64,000 bases of DNA from Leptolinea sp. UBA5203 (GTDB taxonomy: Bacteria > Chloroflexota > Anaerolineae > Anaerolineales > Anaerolineaceae): assembly GCA_002412765.1 (NCBI GenBank), contig DHVR01000015.1, forward strand, positions 34,578-98,577, given 5' to 3'. The position numbers and the translations under genes are program-made. The notes below the pieces were generated by a model. It was given only the letters and a program-made list of their open reading frames with translations. It did no database searches and was not told the origin of the DNA. Shown piece by piece: positions 44,671 to 53,849 of this stretch. Each line of letters starts with the position of its first letter. Position 1 is the stretch's first letter.

Positions 44671-45555
44671 TTATCCTTGTTTCTTGCGTTCTTCAGCCGC
44701 GATTTCAGTAATTTCACGGATATCTGAGAAGCGATATTGAGAAGGCGCTACACTGCCAATAGATAAAGTCATTAAGGCATGTTGTTCTTCACCTCCATCC
44801 TGGGGAAGTAAAACAAAGCCCTGATCCCGATCTGTAAAATTATAATGAGTGAGAATTTCTTCATTAAAACGCTTTTTAAGTTCATCCACCACTCGAGCAT
44901 TATTGGCTTCCTGGGTGACCATGACAAAATTTTCTCCACCGGCATGCCCAACAAAATCCTCAGCGGTGCCGAATTGATTACTGATTTCGTTCAAGAGCAT
45001 GGCGATGAAACGTAATACGTCCGTAGCTGCCAGAAATCCATATTTCTCCCTGAAGGGCTGAAATTGATTGATATGAATGTCCAAAAAGCTCCAGCCTTCT
45101 TTTTTTATAATATCTCGCAGGCATTCTTCGATAATTCGTGTGGACGGCAAACGGGACTGGGCATCGGTATAACTTTCTCTTTCACCCCGTTTGAGCGCAT
45201 TTTGTACGCGCAGTAATAGTTCTTCGATATCGAATGGCTTGGTTATATAATCATCTGCACCAAGTTCCAGACCCTGCAATTTGTCTTTGCGATTATTTTT
45301 CTGGGACAAAAAAATGATCGGAATGTATTTGGTGCGTAAATTTTGGCGTAACCGATTACAAACCTCGTAACCATCAATATCCGGGAGGACGATGTCGAGA
45401 ATAATCAAATCTGGAGGAGATTGAATCGCCTTCTTGACTGCGTTTTCCCCATGGTGCGTAATCACAACGTTATACTTGTTACGTTCAAAATAAAGCTGTA
45501 ACATGGAGAGAATATCAGGTTCATCATCGACGATCATAATTTTTACATTTTCCAT
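44671..45555 (-). CDS. Response regulator with degenerate GGDEF domain (GGENF)
   Basis: A 294-aa regulator: receiver (about 1-120, acceptor D54 in IILDIVLPDIDG, Lys106 in ITKPF) joined to a GGDEF-like domain (about 130-290). The active-site loop is GGENF at 206-210, so the Glu of GG(D/E)EF is Asn, and the substrate-site Asp region is FLDIHINQF with AATDV instead of GD. Diguanylate cyclase activity is unlikely; the domain may bind nucleotide or protein. The ATG at 45555 has AGGAGG at ideal spacing, so the longer frame from 45576 is rejected. Confidence 0.88.
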   Translation of the reverse strand: MENVKIMIVDDEPDILSMLQLYFERNKYNVVITHHGENAVKKAIQSPPDLIILDIVLPDIDGYEVCNRLRQNLRTKYIPIIFLSQKNNRKDKLQGLELGADDYITKPFDIEELLLRVQNALKRGERESYTDAQSRLPSTRIIEECLRDIIKKEGWSFLDIHINQFQPFREKYGFLAATDVLRFIAMLLNEISNQFGTAEDFVGHAGGENFVMVTQEANNARVVDELKKRFNEEILTHYNFTDRDQGFVLLPQDGGEEQHALMTLSIGSVAPSQYRFSDIREITEIAAEERKKQG

Positions 45556-45604
45556 GCTGCCTCCTGATGGATTCAATACGATTTATGCCCTGCAGCAGAA
45601 ATAA

Positions 45605-46885
45605 CTACCAGGTTTCAGATGTGATTTCACCCTGGCGAGGATAAAGCCTGCGATGCTGCCCTTTTTCCGGCAGGTGGTGGTGATCGCTATCTTCATACGC
45701 GACATCTTTTTCAATCACCGGCCTGTCCCGCGATGCAATTAAAACCACATCCGATTCAATCATACGGGCTGGAAATATGATAATTCCGGAGCCTATGCGG
45801 CAATTATGGCCGACACACCCGCCCAATACCGGGCGATTGGAATTGGCCAAAACGCCTGATCCACTCATTGCTTTGATCTGATCCGATAACAAGTTGAAAT
45901 CTGTAAATGTAGAGCCCGCCCCAACAAAGGAATTCCTTCCAATGACGCACATTTGCAAACAGGCATTTTGCGCGATCATGGCGTTATCCATCAAAGTCGT
46001 CATAAACAAAGATGCTCTAAACGGTAGGAAGGTGCCATCGCCAATCACGCTCAACATCAACTGACAACCCTGGGAAACATTTACATTGTCCCCAATGATA
46101 CAGTTTTCAATCACTGCACCTGCATTGATGGTGACATTATCCCCAATCGAGGTTGGTCCATGGATAATCGCGCTTGGATCAATCACACAGTTTTTTCCGA
46201 TGCTAACCATCGCCGAACTATCCAGTACCTGCTTCCCTTCGTAAACTGCCTTGGCAATCACCTTAAATTTAAAGGGAAGATCATTATTAATTCTATCTTC
46301 GAAGCGGGCACCGCGGCCAAATAATCCAAAAACCATATCGGCAATAAAAACATGCACCCAGGAATCAATGGCAATCAAGCTCCGTAATGGTACAAAATAA
46401 ATCAAATCGCCAACCTGGGATGCCATATAAGTGGGGACATGGTAATAGCCTATCTCCTTGGTTTGCATGTCAATAATCAGAGGCTCAATCCCTTCCTCAA
46501 CAGGTCCATGCGGATAATACCAAAGGTCTGCATAATAGAGATCACCATCTTCAGTATATGAGTCCGATAGAGGCAGGCAATGTTCACGAAAGGCTGGTTC
46601 GGTCAGGGAAAATGCCGCCCGGACAGGTTTATTGCGTTTAACGGCTTCACTTAAAAATGCTTCAATGAAGGGCAAATCAAAAAACAGATTATCCCGGTAT
46701 ACAACACTGGGCTCTTTAATTCGAGGTATTTTCTCCCCTTCAGGAATTTCCATTTCTCGGCGCACAAATGGAGTCAATGCATCTCTTTGATGCAGCCAAA
46801 GCGGTTTGTTTTGGACACGAAGTTCGCGAGCAGATTCATTGAATGGCTTAATCTGTCTGGTTGACTGGAGAATGATTTTTAACAT
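45605..46885 (-). CDS. Left-handed beta-helix protein, GlmU/UgpA-like architecture
   Basis: A 426-aa protein. The first 190 residues have no clear nucleotidyltransferase motif; they contain a run of aromatic and acidic residues (YTEDGDLYYADLWYYPHGP). From about residue 225 a long left-handed beta-helix follows with hexapeptides such as IGKNCVIDPSAIIHGPTSIG and IGDNVNVS, and ends with a His-rich tail (DSDHHHLPEKGQHRR). It could be an acyl/acetyltransferase or a non-enzymatic scaffold. Position inside the signalling operon between a hydrolase and a response regulator is unusual. GAGG precedes the ATG. Confidence 0.7.
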   Translation of the reverse strand: MLKIILQSTRQIKPFNESARELRVQNKPLWLHQRDALTPFVRREMEIPEGEKIPRIKEPSVVYRDNLFFDLPFIEAFLSEAVKRNKPVRAAFSLTEPAFREHCLPLSDSYTEDGDLYYADLWYYPHGPVEEGIEPLIIDMQTKEIGYYHVPTYMASQVGDLIYFVPLRSLIAIDSWVHVFIADMVFGLFGRGARFEDRINNDLPFKFKVIAKAVYEGKQVLDSSAMVSIGKNCVIDPSAIIHGPTSIGDNVTINAGAVIENCIIGDNVNVSQGCQLMLSVIGDGTFLPFRASLFMTTLMDNAMIAQNACLQMCVIGRNSFVGAGSTFTDFNLLSDQIKAMSGSGVLANSNRPVLGGCVGHNCRIGSGIIIFPARMIESDVVLIASRDRPVIEKDVAYEDSDHHHLPEKGQHRRLYPRQGEITSETW

Positions 46886-46916
46886 GGAGAGACCTCTTGC
46901 TTTATTTTGAAAATCC

Positions 46917-46943
46917 CACTCTACGATGAGTTGGTGTAGAGTG
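46917..46943 (-). terminator. Intra-operon hairpin
   Basis: CACTCTAC (46917-46924) pairs with GTAGAGTG (46936-46943) over an 11-nt loop; GGATTTTC follows on the minus strand. It lies in the 106-nt gap between the hydrolase and the beta-helix gene and could attenuate or stabilise part of the mRNA. Confidence 0.4.
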
Positions 46944-46991
46944 CAAAAAAATGCATCTCAAATTCAGGATGAGTTCCCCTTTTCTTTCAGG

Positions 46992-47783
46992 CTACTGCGA
47001 AGGTTCTTGTAAGAAATCTAGTATCTTTTCCTTAAAAGATTCTGGTTCATCCAACATGATGAAATGGCCAGCTTTTTTGAAGATTTCAATTCTGGCCTCC
47101 GGGACTCCCTGCTTCAATGCTTTCCATTGATTGGGGTTGACAATGATATCCCGTAAGCCAAACATCCCCATCACAGGGATTTTCAAATTTGGAATCTCCT
47201 GACGAATATCCCAGCGATGTAAGGATGAAATACTGCGAAAGAACGAATCCATGGTGGTTTTGGATAAATCCCGATCCATCATTTCCGGGAAATCCTCACC
47301 CCGGCTGATCAAAGGGGAGGCTGCTTTCATGCCCATACGGAACAAACCCATACTGCTGAACAGCATACGGGCGATGGGAGGAATTCCAGCCAATTTAAGG
47401 GCGAGAGCCAGCGAAGTACCCACGATGGGTGATCCAATGATCACCACTTTCTCAACCCGTTCTGGATATTGGCAGGCATAGGATAAACTGACCGTGCCGC
47501 CCATGCTATGCCCAATTAAAGGCGCACTGGCAATGCCCATCTGGTCCATAAATTGACGAACCATGAGAATAAATTCTTGAACTTGAAAAGTGGAGTTGCG
47601 TTTTCCGGAATCTCCAAATCCCCAAAAATCCAGAGCATAGGTACGATAGGATTGACCCAGAGTGGCCATGACGTCCTGCCACAAACCCCAGGTGCCCAAC
47701 CAACCATGCAGAAGGATTACCGGTTTGCCTCTACCGTAAACTTCGTAATGTAAAATTCCTTGTGCTGTCGTGATAGATGACAA
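46992..47783 (-). CDS. Alpha/beta hydrolase with intact nucleophile
   Basis: A 263-aa alpha/beta hydrolase. HGWLGTWGLW near 26-35 is the oxyanion region, LDFWGFGDSGK follows, GHSMGG at 91-96 gives nucleophile Ser93, FGLRDIIV the acid and KAGHFIML the His. Substrate unknown; the family covers esterases, lipases and haloperoxidase-like enzymes. Start is TTG at 47783 with GGGAG ten bases upstream; no ATG precedes the fold. Paralogue of the Ser-less protein 43461-44252 in the same operon. Confidence 0.87.
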   Translation of the reverse strand: MSSITTAQGILHYEVYGRGKPVILLHGWLGTWGLWQDVMATLGQSYRTYALDFWGFGDSGKRNSTFQVQEFILMVRQFMDQMGIASAPLIGHSMGGTVSLSYACQYPERVEKVVIIGSPIVGTSLALALKLAGIPPIARMLFSSMGLFRMGMKAASPLISRGEDFPEMMDRDLSKTTMDSFFRSISSLHRWDIRQEIPNLKIPVMGMFGLRDIIVNPNQWKALKQGVPEARIEIFKKAGHFIMLDEPESFKEKILDFLQEPSQ

Positions 47784-47814
47784 TGTTGTGATCTCCCGGC
47801 TTCCCTATTACAGG

Positions 47815-48351
47815 TTAGCCTTCATCCATTTCTGAAAGAATACTGTATAAAAGCTCAAGTAAAACACTTTTGACGGATTCTTTATCCACGGCGACACAGG
47901 GTAAGAATTTAATGGAAGGATCCAACCTCAGTGCTACACGCATATCTTCAATGTCCCAGGCATCAGGTAAATCCTGTTTGTTTGCGGCAACCACATACGG
48001 TGTAGGAGCATAGGCTCGGAATGTTTCCAAAATCATCCGAGCTTCACGGAATGTTTCAGGCCGGTTGCTATCCACAATGACAATAAAACCCAACATCCCT
48101 TCTGAAAGAATTTCCCACATGAAATCAAATCTTTTCTGTCCAGGCGTGCCAAACAAATACAAAACCAAATCTTCATCCACTGTGATGCGTCCAAAATCCA
48201 TCGCCACCGTGGTGGATTCCTTCACCTTCTCTTTTTGTGAGGTGATCTTTTTCTCCGTGGAGACAACATCAATCTCACTCACCGATTGGATGAATTCAGT
48301 TTTTCCTGCATTAAATGGCCCAGTGACAACGATTTTTACCGTCTGCATCAA
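47815..48351 (-). CDS. MglA/Arf-like small GTPase (conservon type)
   Basis: A 178-aa Ras-superfamily GTPase of the bacterial MglA / CvnD type. G1 loop GPFNAGKT at 11-18, switch I Thr in ESTTVAMDFG, switch II LFGTPGQKRF (the usual Asp of DxxG replaced by Gly-Thr, as in this bacterial group), and the NKQD guanine-specificity motif at 124-127. It lies 22 nt behind the DUF4388 gene. Relatives work with roadblock or PATAN-type partners in polarity, motility or sensor modules; no roadblock protein is present here. Confidence 0.88.
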   Translation of the reverse strand: MMQTVKIVVTGPFNAGKTEFIQSVSEIDVVSTEKKITSQKEKVKESTTVAMDFGRITVDEDLVLYLFGTPGQKRFDFMWEILSEGMLGFIVIVDSNRPETFREARMILETFRAYAPTPYVVAANKQDLPDAWDIEDMRVALRLDPSIKFLPCVAVDKESVKSVLLELLYSILSEMDEG

Positions 48352-48372
48352 ATTATGCCCTTTAAAAGTAAA

Positions 48373-49188
48373 TTAGATTGATCGAATCCGATTTACAATC
48401 CGATTCAAAAATGATTTCTGTTCGGCTTTATCCTCTGTAGAGAACATAGGCCCCATTACTTTGCGCTGTTGTGATTCTGGCCTTACCAATTCAACCAGGC
48501 CAGCCTGGAGAAGCCCATAGACTACCCGGCGAATTTGTACATCATTCATTTTTGCAGCTTTGGCGATCTGCGCCAGCGTATTCTTGGGGCTGACATACGC
48601 TACAACCTGCCATTCTTCCACACTCAGGTTAATATCTCGAATATTAGTTCCCGGACGATCTGTGAAGCGCATGGTCATTTCCAGACTTGGAATTTCGTCC
48701 TGGAGCTGCTCAATAGCTTTTAATTCGCGGGATGCTTCAATGATCAAGTTTTCCAGATCAATGCGCACAGTAATCTTGTCTTCAGGAGGAAGGGAGCCCA
48801 TGTCAAAATAAAACTCACCTTCAGACCAGGCAAAAGTTTCTCGCACATGATTAACAAAATGATTCTGCAAACTGGAGATAATATCACTCTGGGAGAGATA
48901 ACCAGCGTTAATCAGTAACAGTCCTAATTCCTTGTCCTTCAAATTATCAGAGCGTTGTTTTAAGATGCGGTATTGATTCGCAGTAATTTTCCGGTTTTGC
49001 TGTAAAACCCCCGCCAACGTATTATCCCGATCATCGATTTGAGAAAAAGCCAGCTTGCCCTCTTTAAAGGTAATCCATGCTTTGTGGGCAGACGTCTCAA
49101 CAATCATGGTCCCGGTTTTTTTGGCAAGGTTTACAAGAGTTAATAATTGCGTTATTGAAAAATCCTGTAGTTTGCCCTGTAATGCCAT
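48373..49188 (-). CDS. DUF4388 (PATAN-like) protein with winged helix
   Basis: A 271-aa protein. The N-terminal 100 residues match DUF4388: MALQGKLQDFSITQLLTLVN, then KTGTMIVE, AWITFKEGKLAFSQ and DKELGLLLINAGYLSQSDI. The middle (about 170-240) looks like a winged helix (PKNTLAQIAKAAKMNDVQIR). DUF4388 domains are protein-interaction modules in bacterial signalling, often next to GTPases. It is the first gene of the minus-strand signalling operon and is divergent from 49408-51075. Confidence 0.8.
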   Translation of the reverse strand: MALQGKLQDFSITQLLTLVNLAKKTGTMIVETSAHKAWITFKEGKLAFSQIDDRDNTLAGVLQQNRKITANQYRILKQRSDNLKDKELGLLLINAGYLSQSDIISSLQNHFVNHVRETFAWSEGEFYFDMGSLPPEDKITVRIDLENLIIEASRELKAIEQLQDEIPSLEMTMRFTDRPGTNIRDINLSVEEWQVVAYVSPKNTLAQIAKAAKMNDVQIRRVVYGLLQAGLVELVRPESQQRKVMGPMFSTEDKAEQKSFLNRIVNRIRSI

Positions 49189-49407
49189 ACGGATTCCCTA
49201 TCCTACCCCAAGATTAGATTAACTCGATTTTGATTATACATCCAAGACCTTAGTCAGTCAATTAAGCGAACCTAAATAAGCAAGAATTGACGCGGATAAA
49301 CCTACTGTAATTTATTTTTACTTTATCTTACAGTTCAACTATAAGTATATGATAACATTAAGAAATTCTGTTACAAATGTGCCTATCAAATTTAACGAGT
49401 AAAGAAA

Positions 49408-51075
49408 ATGCCGGATATCAGCCAATCGCTGCAAGGTAAGGATTTACAATTTCTCAATAGCATCGCCGTGACCTGGGGGATGGAACTGCAAACCCATGAT
49501 TTGCGATCCACTATTCAGGAACTTTCCAGCTTGATGAACCAGAAAGCACAATTTCTGGATCTTGTGGATGCATTAGATGATGCCAGCAAATCGGCTTTAA
49601 AGGAATTGCACAATGCGAATGGCAAGATCCCCTGGACCCTGTTCATTCGCAAATATGGTGAAATCCGCACCATGGGTGCCGCCCGCCGAGAGAGAGAACG
49701 ACCGGATCTGCATCCAATCAACGCAGCCGAGGTCCTCTGGTATAACGGAATGATAGGGAGAGCTTTCTTTAATATTCAGAAGGAACCCCTGGAATATGCA
49801 TATATTCCAGATGAATTGAATCAATTTTTATCCACGACGATCGAACCCGAATCTGAAAAAAAAATTCCCGGTCGACCAGCAACCACTCTGGAAAAACAGT
49901 ACCTCATCCCAGCCATGGACAGCATCCTCGACCATATGACCACTTACCTGACGGCCATTCGTACCGGCCAGGCAATGGAAACCCTCTCCTGGTTGAATCA
50001 AACCATCCCCATCTCGTTTTTGCAGCAACTAGCTGCCTTGGCCAACTTATTGAATAAAGATGGCATCATTCAACCCAATCAGGTACGTCAATTTATGGAA
50101 GCCAGCCGCGCGGAAGCATTACTAATGCTGGTCAATGCCTGGATGACTAGCGAGTTCAACGATCTCCATCAATTACCCGGACTGATCTTTGAAGGACATT
50201 GGAAGAATGATCCGCTAGAGACGCGCAGATTTTTACTTAGCGAGCTACAAAAGCTCCCCACAAAAACATGGTGGAGTCTGCCGGCACTTGTGGAATCCAT
50301 TCGCAGCCAAACTCCGGATTTTCAACGTCCGGATGGTGATTATGACTCCTGGTACATTCGCAGACAAAACAGCGAAGCGTTTTTGCGCGGCATTCGCTAT
50401 TGGGATGAGATAGACGGCGCTTTAATCCGCTGGATTCTCACCGGCCCCATGCATTGGTTGGGCATGCTGGACCTGGCAATGCCGGAGGAAAATTCCCGTC
50501 CGAGTGCTTTTCGGTTTTCAATCTGGGCGGAGGAACTACTTTCCAACCAGCCTCCCGCCAACCTGCCCAAAGAAACGGAAAACGTCAAATTCCTGCAGGA
50601 TGGAAGCATCCGCGTCCCCCACTCCACATCCAGGGCACTTCGATATCAAATTGCCCGATTCAGCCATCTTGAGAAGGAAGATTCCCGACTCTATGTATAT
50701 CGCATCCTGCCGGAATCATTGGCGGCAGCCGTAAAAGCCGGCTTAAAAATTGAACAGTTCATCAACCTCATTCAGCGTTGTGGAGACAAGCCTATCCCAC
50801 CCAGTGTATTGACCTCCCTGGAAAATTGGAAAACCCACGGTGTACAAACCGCGTTTTCAGCGGTGATCCTGTTGACCGTTCAGGATGCAGAGATTATCGA
50901 TAAACTGATCAACTCCAGAGCGAAAAAATACCTTGGCGAGCGATTAAATCCTACATCCATTCTTATAAATGAAAAGCAACAAAAACTCGTGATGTCTATC
51001 CTTACAGAGTTAGGATATTTATCCGAGCTACAAACATCATCTATGGTTAAAATGATTAAAGGTACCGGGCGTTAA
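49408..51075 (+). CDS. Helicase-associated XPB/Ssl2-like protein
   Basis: A 555-aa protein without a helicase motor. The block IRKYGEIRTMGAARRERERP, then INAAEVLWYNGMIGRAFF and YAYIPDEL, and the C-terminal IRVPHSTSRALRYQIARF with YRILPESLAAAVKAGL, match the helicase-associated domain seen in stand-alone proteins of Chloroflexota and Actinomycetota. No Walker motifs occur, so ATPase activity is not expected. Role unknown, perhaps DNA binding. A TTTACT / 17 nt / TATAAG promoter is plausible at 49317-49345. Its stop is 28 nt before the Kbl start; cotranscription is likely. Confidence 0.72.
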   Translation: MPDISQSLQGKDLQFLNSIAVTWGMELQTHDLRSTIQELSSLMNQKAQFLDLVDALDDASKSALKELHNANGKIPWTLFIRKYGEIRTMGAARRERERPDLHPINAAEVLWYNGMIGRAFFNIQKEPLEYAYIPDELNQFLSTTIEPESEKKIPGRPATTLEKQYLIPAMDSILDHMTTYLTAIRTGQAMETLSWLNQTIPISFLQQLAALANLLNKDGIIQPNQVRQFMEASRAEALLMLVNAWMTSEFNDLHQLPGLIFEGHWKNDPLETRRFLLSELQKLPTKTWWSLPALVESIRSQTPDFQRPDGDYDSWYIRRQNSEAFLRGIRYWDEIDGALIRWILTGPMHWLGMLDLAMPEENSRPSAFRFSIWAEELLSNQPPANLPKETENVKFLQDGSIRVPHSTSRALRYQIARFSHLEKEDSRLYVYRILPESLAAAVKAGLKIEQFINLIQRCGDKPIPPSVLTSLENWKTHGVQTAFSAVILLTVQDAEIIDKLINSRAKKYLGERLNPTSILINEKQQKLVMSILTELGYLSELQTSSMVKMIKGTGR

Positions 51076-51103
51076 AAATTCAGAGGTAGTGAAGGAAACC
51101 AAA

Positions 51104-52285
51104 ATGAGCGATCAATTACAGTGGATTCAAGAAGAACTAGACCAGCTAAAATCAGCCGGTTTATTTAATACCATTCGCACGATTAATTCCCCACAAGGCG
51201 CCTGGTTGGTCGTAGATGGAAAAAAAGTACTTAACTTTTGTTCCAATAATTATCTGGGATTGGGCAACAATCCAGAGATGATTGCCGCCATGAAAAAAGC
51301 CACCGACAAATACGGTGTGGGTCCGGCTGCGGTGCGATCCATCGCCGGCACCATGGATATCCATTTGGAATTGGAAAAACGCCTGGCAGCCTTTAAAGGC
51401 GTTGAAGATGCTATTACCTTCCAATCCGGATTCTGTGCCAATATTGCCACCCTGCCAGCCCTGGTAACAAAAGAAGATGCTATTTACTCCGATGAATTAA
51501 ATCATGCCAGCATCATCGACGGTGCGCGCTTATCTGGCGCAAAAATCATCCGCTATGCGCATGCCGATGCGGCCGATCTTGCCAAACAAATTAAAGAAAA
51601 CAAGGATTCCTTCCGTCGTGGATTGATTGTCACGGACGGCGTGTTCAGTATGGATGGTGACATTGCTCCGCTGGATAAGATTTATGATGTCGCCGTGGAC
51701 ACCGGCACTATCTTGATGGTGGACGATGCCCACGGCGAAGGTGTGCTCGGGCGAGGCGGACGCGGCATCGTGGACCACTTCAATCTGCACGGCAAAGTCG
51801 ATGTGGAAATTGGCACCATGTCCAAAGCCTTTGGCGTGGTGGGCGGTGTGGTTGCCGGCAAGAAAGTGATCGTCGATTGGCTGCGCCAACGCGGCCGGCC
51901 GTTCCTCTTCTCCTCCGCCGTCACCCCTGCCGATGTGGCTGCTTGTATCGCCGCCGTGGATATTTTGGAACGCTCCACCGAATTGGTAGACCGCCTTTGG
52001 GATAATGCCAAATACTTCAAAGCGGCCATGAAAACCCTGGGCTTTGATATCGGCGTCAGCACAACACCCATTACGCCTGTCATGTTGGGTGAAGCTCCGC
52101 TGGCCCAACAGTTCAGCCGCGAGCTATATCAGGAAGGCGTCTTCGGCATGGCTTTGGGGTTCCCCACCGTACCCCGCGGCAAAGCCCGCATCCGGGTGAT
52201 GATCTCCGCTGCTCACAGCAAGGATGATCTGGATCAAGGTCTGGCAGCCTTCGAAAAAGTTGGCAAAAAACTGGCAGTACTATAA
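51104..52285 (+). CDS. kbl: Glycine C-acetyltransferase (2-amino-3-ketobutyrate CoA ligase)
   Basis: A pyridoxal-phosphate enzyme of the alpha-oxoamine synthase family, 393 aa. It cleaves 2-amino-3-oxobutyrate with CoA to glycine and acetyl-CoA in threonine breakdown. NFCSNNYLGLG, GVGPAAVRSIAGTMDIH, FQSGFCANIA, MVDDAHGEGVLGRGGRG and TMSKAFGVVGG (PLP Lys) are visible. A GTG five codons earlier opens the frame, but the ATG at 51104 with AAGGA eight bases upstream is preferred. Other family members (KAPA or ALA synthase) cannot be fully excluded. No threonine dehydrogenase is adjacent. A clear terminator follows. Confidence 0.88.
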   Translation: MSDQLQWIQEELDQLKSAGLFNTIRTINSPQGAWLVVDGKKVLNFCSNNYLGLGNNPEMIAAMKKATDKYGVGPAAVRSIAGTMDIHLELEKRLAAFKGVEDAITFQSGFCANIATLPALVTKEDAIYSDELNHASIIDGARLSGAKIIRYAHADAADLAKQIKENKDSFRRGLIVTDGVFSMDGDIAPLDKIYDVAVDTGTILMVDDAHGEGVLGRGGRGIVDHFNLHGKVDVEIGTMSKAFGVVGGVVAGKKVIVDWLRQRGRPFLFSSAVTPADVAACIAAVDILERSTELVDRLWDNAKYFKAAMKTLGFDIGVSTTPITPVMLGEAPLAQQFSRELYQEGVFGMALGFPTVPRGKARIRVMISAAHSKDDLDQGLAAFEKVGKKLAVL

Positions 52286-52307
52286 GCCGGGATAGGATTG
52301 AATTGAT

Positions 52308-52338
52308 CGCTGATGGATGGATTTCATCAGCGGTTTTT
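52308..52338 (+). terminator. Terminator behind kbl
   Basis: CGCTGATG (52308-52315) pairs with CATCAGCG (52325-52332) over a nine-base loop and is followed by GTTTTTT. Confidence 0.9.
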
Positions 52339-52453
52339 TAACCAAAGGAAATTTCTTTAGCACATCGATTGACGCAAGAATTTCATTAAGTGAAACAGTG
52401 AAAATGAAAGGAGTAAGGAAATTACTCCTGACTAACATAAGTGGAAGGAAAAA

Positions 52454-52891
52454 ATGACAAACATTAAAATTGAATTTGAAAAAGGGGGTGTCTTTTTTGC
52501 ACGCCTATTGGAAGATGAAGCACCTAAATCCTGCCAGGCTATCCTGAAACATCTTAATTTTGAATACGAATTTAAACATTCTTCCACCTCCGGTCAGGCC
52601 GTCGTCACCCTGCCCTCGGATTTCAGCATGGAAAAAGAAAATCAGCGCACCATCGCCATCTATCCAGGTTCGATTTGTTTTCTTGTGCGGGACCCAGTGA
52701 TGCGAATTCCGGATGAAATCTATATCACCTACGGACCTTATTTCATCTCCCGTGGTTTTAGAGTCGATTATCAAGAACCCATTAATGTCATAGCAAAAAT
52801 TGATGAGAACCTGGAAGAATTGGAAAAAATCGGCGCGCGCTTTCTTAAAACAGGCTCGGAGAAAGTCAAATTCAGCAAAGTAGAGGACTAA
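52454..52891 (+). CDS. DUF3830 / cyclophilin-like protein
   Basis: A 145-aa cytosolic protein with a cyclophilin-like barrel as described for TM1367/DUF3830 proteins: IKIEFEKGGVFFARLLEDEA, PKSCQAILKHL, SGQAVVTLP, then YPGSICFLVR and EIYITYGPYF. These proteins lack the classic prolyl-isomerase catalytic residues and their role is unknown. AAGGAAAAA precedes the ATG. The 212-nt spacer downstream (52892-53103) shows no gene or clear structure. Confidence 0.75.
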   Translation: MTNIKIEFEKGGVFFARLLEDEAPKSCQAILKHLNFEYEFKHSSTSGQAVVTLPSDFSMEKENQRTIAIYPGSICFLVRDPVMRIPDEIYITYGPYFISRGFRVDYQEPINVIAKIDENLEELEKIGARFLKTGSEKVKFSKVED

Positions 52892-53103
52892 TTCCTACTC
52901 AAATGGAAATTGATTGTGATCTTGGAGTCGCACTCAATATAATTTTTTAAAATTGATTTCATTCAAGACAGAAAGCCCGATCGTTCCTCGGTGGTATTAA
53001 CAAATTTCTATCAAAGGATTTAAAATTTACATACAAAGTTAGATTAGAATTATTCTAGTTAAGATTACAAAGTACCTTTGATGGTATTGATGTGAGGTAA
53101 ATC

Positions 53104-53802
53104 ATGTTTGGAAATTACGGTATTTATATCTTGTTCAGTTTACCTGCCCTGCTCCTGGGACTTTGGGCACAAATGAAAGTAAAATCTGCGTTTGCCAAAT
53201 ACTCCAAAGTACGCAGCTATATTGGTCTATCCGGTGCGGATGTCGCTCGGCGGATGCTGGACCAGAATCAGTTACAAGCAGTAAAAATTGAAGAAGTGAA
53301 AGGCTTTTTAAGTGATCATTACGATCCTCGCAGCCGGGTACTACGCCTGTCCCCGGAAGTATATCGCAGCAATAGCATTGCAGCCACCGGTGTAGCAGCC
53401 CATGAAGCCGGACACGCCGTTCAGCATAAAGATGGATACCTGCCGCTGCAATTGCGCAGTATTATGGTACCCACTGTGCAATTGGGTAGTTGGCTTGGAC
53501 CGATCATTTTTATGATCGGCTTGATGCTATCCTCCTCCATTGGCACTAATATGGCCTGGTTTGGTTTGATCCTATTCAGCGCCACTGCCGTTTTTGCTTT
53601 TGTCACTTTACCCGTTGAATTTAATGCCACCAATCGAGCCAAGGCATGGTTATCATCCTCCGGCGTGGTCTCCTCCACGGATGCCCAGGGAGTCAACAGG
53701 GTTCTGGATGCCGCCGCATTAACCTACGTTGCCGGTGCAATTCAAGCCTTGAGCACCATTCTCTACTACGTGTTCCTGCTTACCGGAAGAAGGCGGGATT
53801 AA
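53104..53802 (+). CDS. Membrane zinc metallopeptidase (YugP type)
   Basis: A 232-aa membrane protein of the neutral zinc metallopeptidase family 2. One N-terminal helix, then SKVRSYIGLSGADVARRMLD, LSDHYDPRSRVLRLSPEVY, and the metal-binding AAHEAGHAVQHKDGYLPL with HEAGH, followed by two to three further helices and PVEFNATNRAKAWL, which holds the third Glu-like ligand of the family. Probable role in membrane protein turnover. GAGG lies about 7 nt before the ATG and a strong terminator follows. Confidence 0.9.
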   Translation: MFGNYGIYILFSLPALLLGLWAQMKVKSAFAKYSKVRSYIGLSGADVARRMLDQNQLQAVKIEEVKGFLSDHYDPRSRVLRLSPEVYRSNSIAATGVAAHEAGHAVQHKDGYLPLQLRSIMVPTVQLGSWLGPIIFMIGLMLSSSIGTNMAWFGLILFSATAVFAFVTLPVEFNATNRAKAWLSSSGVVSSTDAQGVNRVLDAAALTYVAGAIQALSTILYYVFLLTGRRRD

Positions 53803-53814
53803 CTTAAACCATCG

Positions 53815-53849
53815 AAAAGAGCTGGCCCATTTTTGGACCAGCTCTTTTT
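53815..53849. terminator. Terminator behind the metallopeptidase gene
   Basis: AAAAGAGCTGG (53815-53825) pairs with CCAGCTCTTTTT (53838-53849) over a 12-nt loop. Confidence 0.9.

Noticed and set aside
51530..52108. Minus-strand open frame of 192 codons opposite kbl.
   Set aside because: His/Gly-rich composition typical of the complement of a GC-rich coding strand; kbl has all family motifs.
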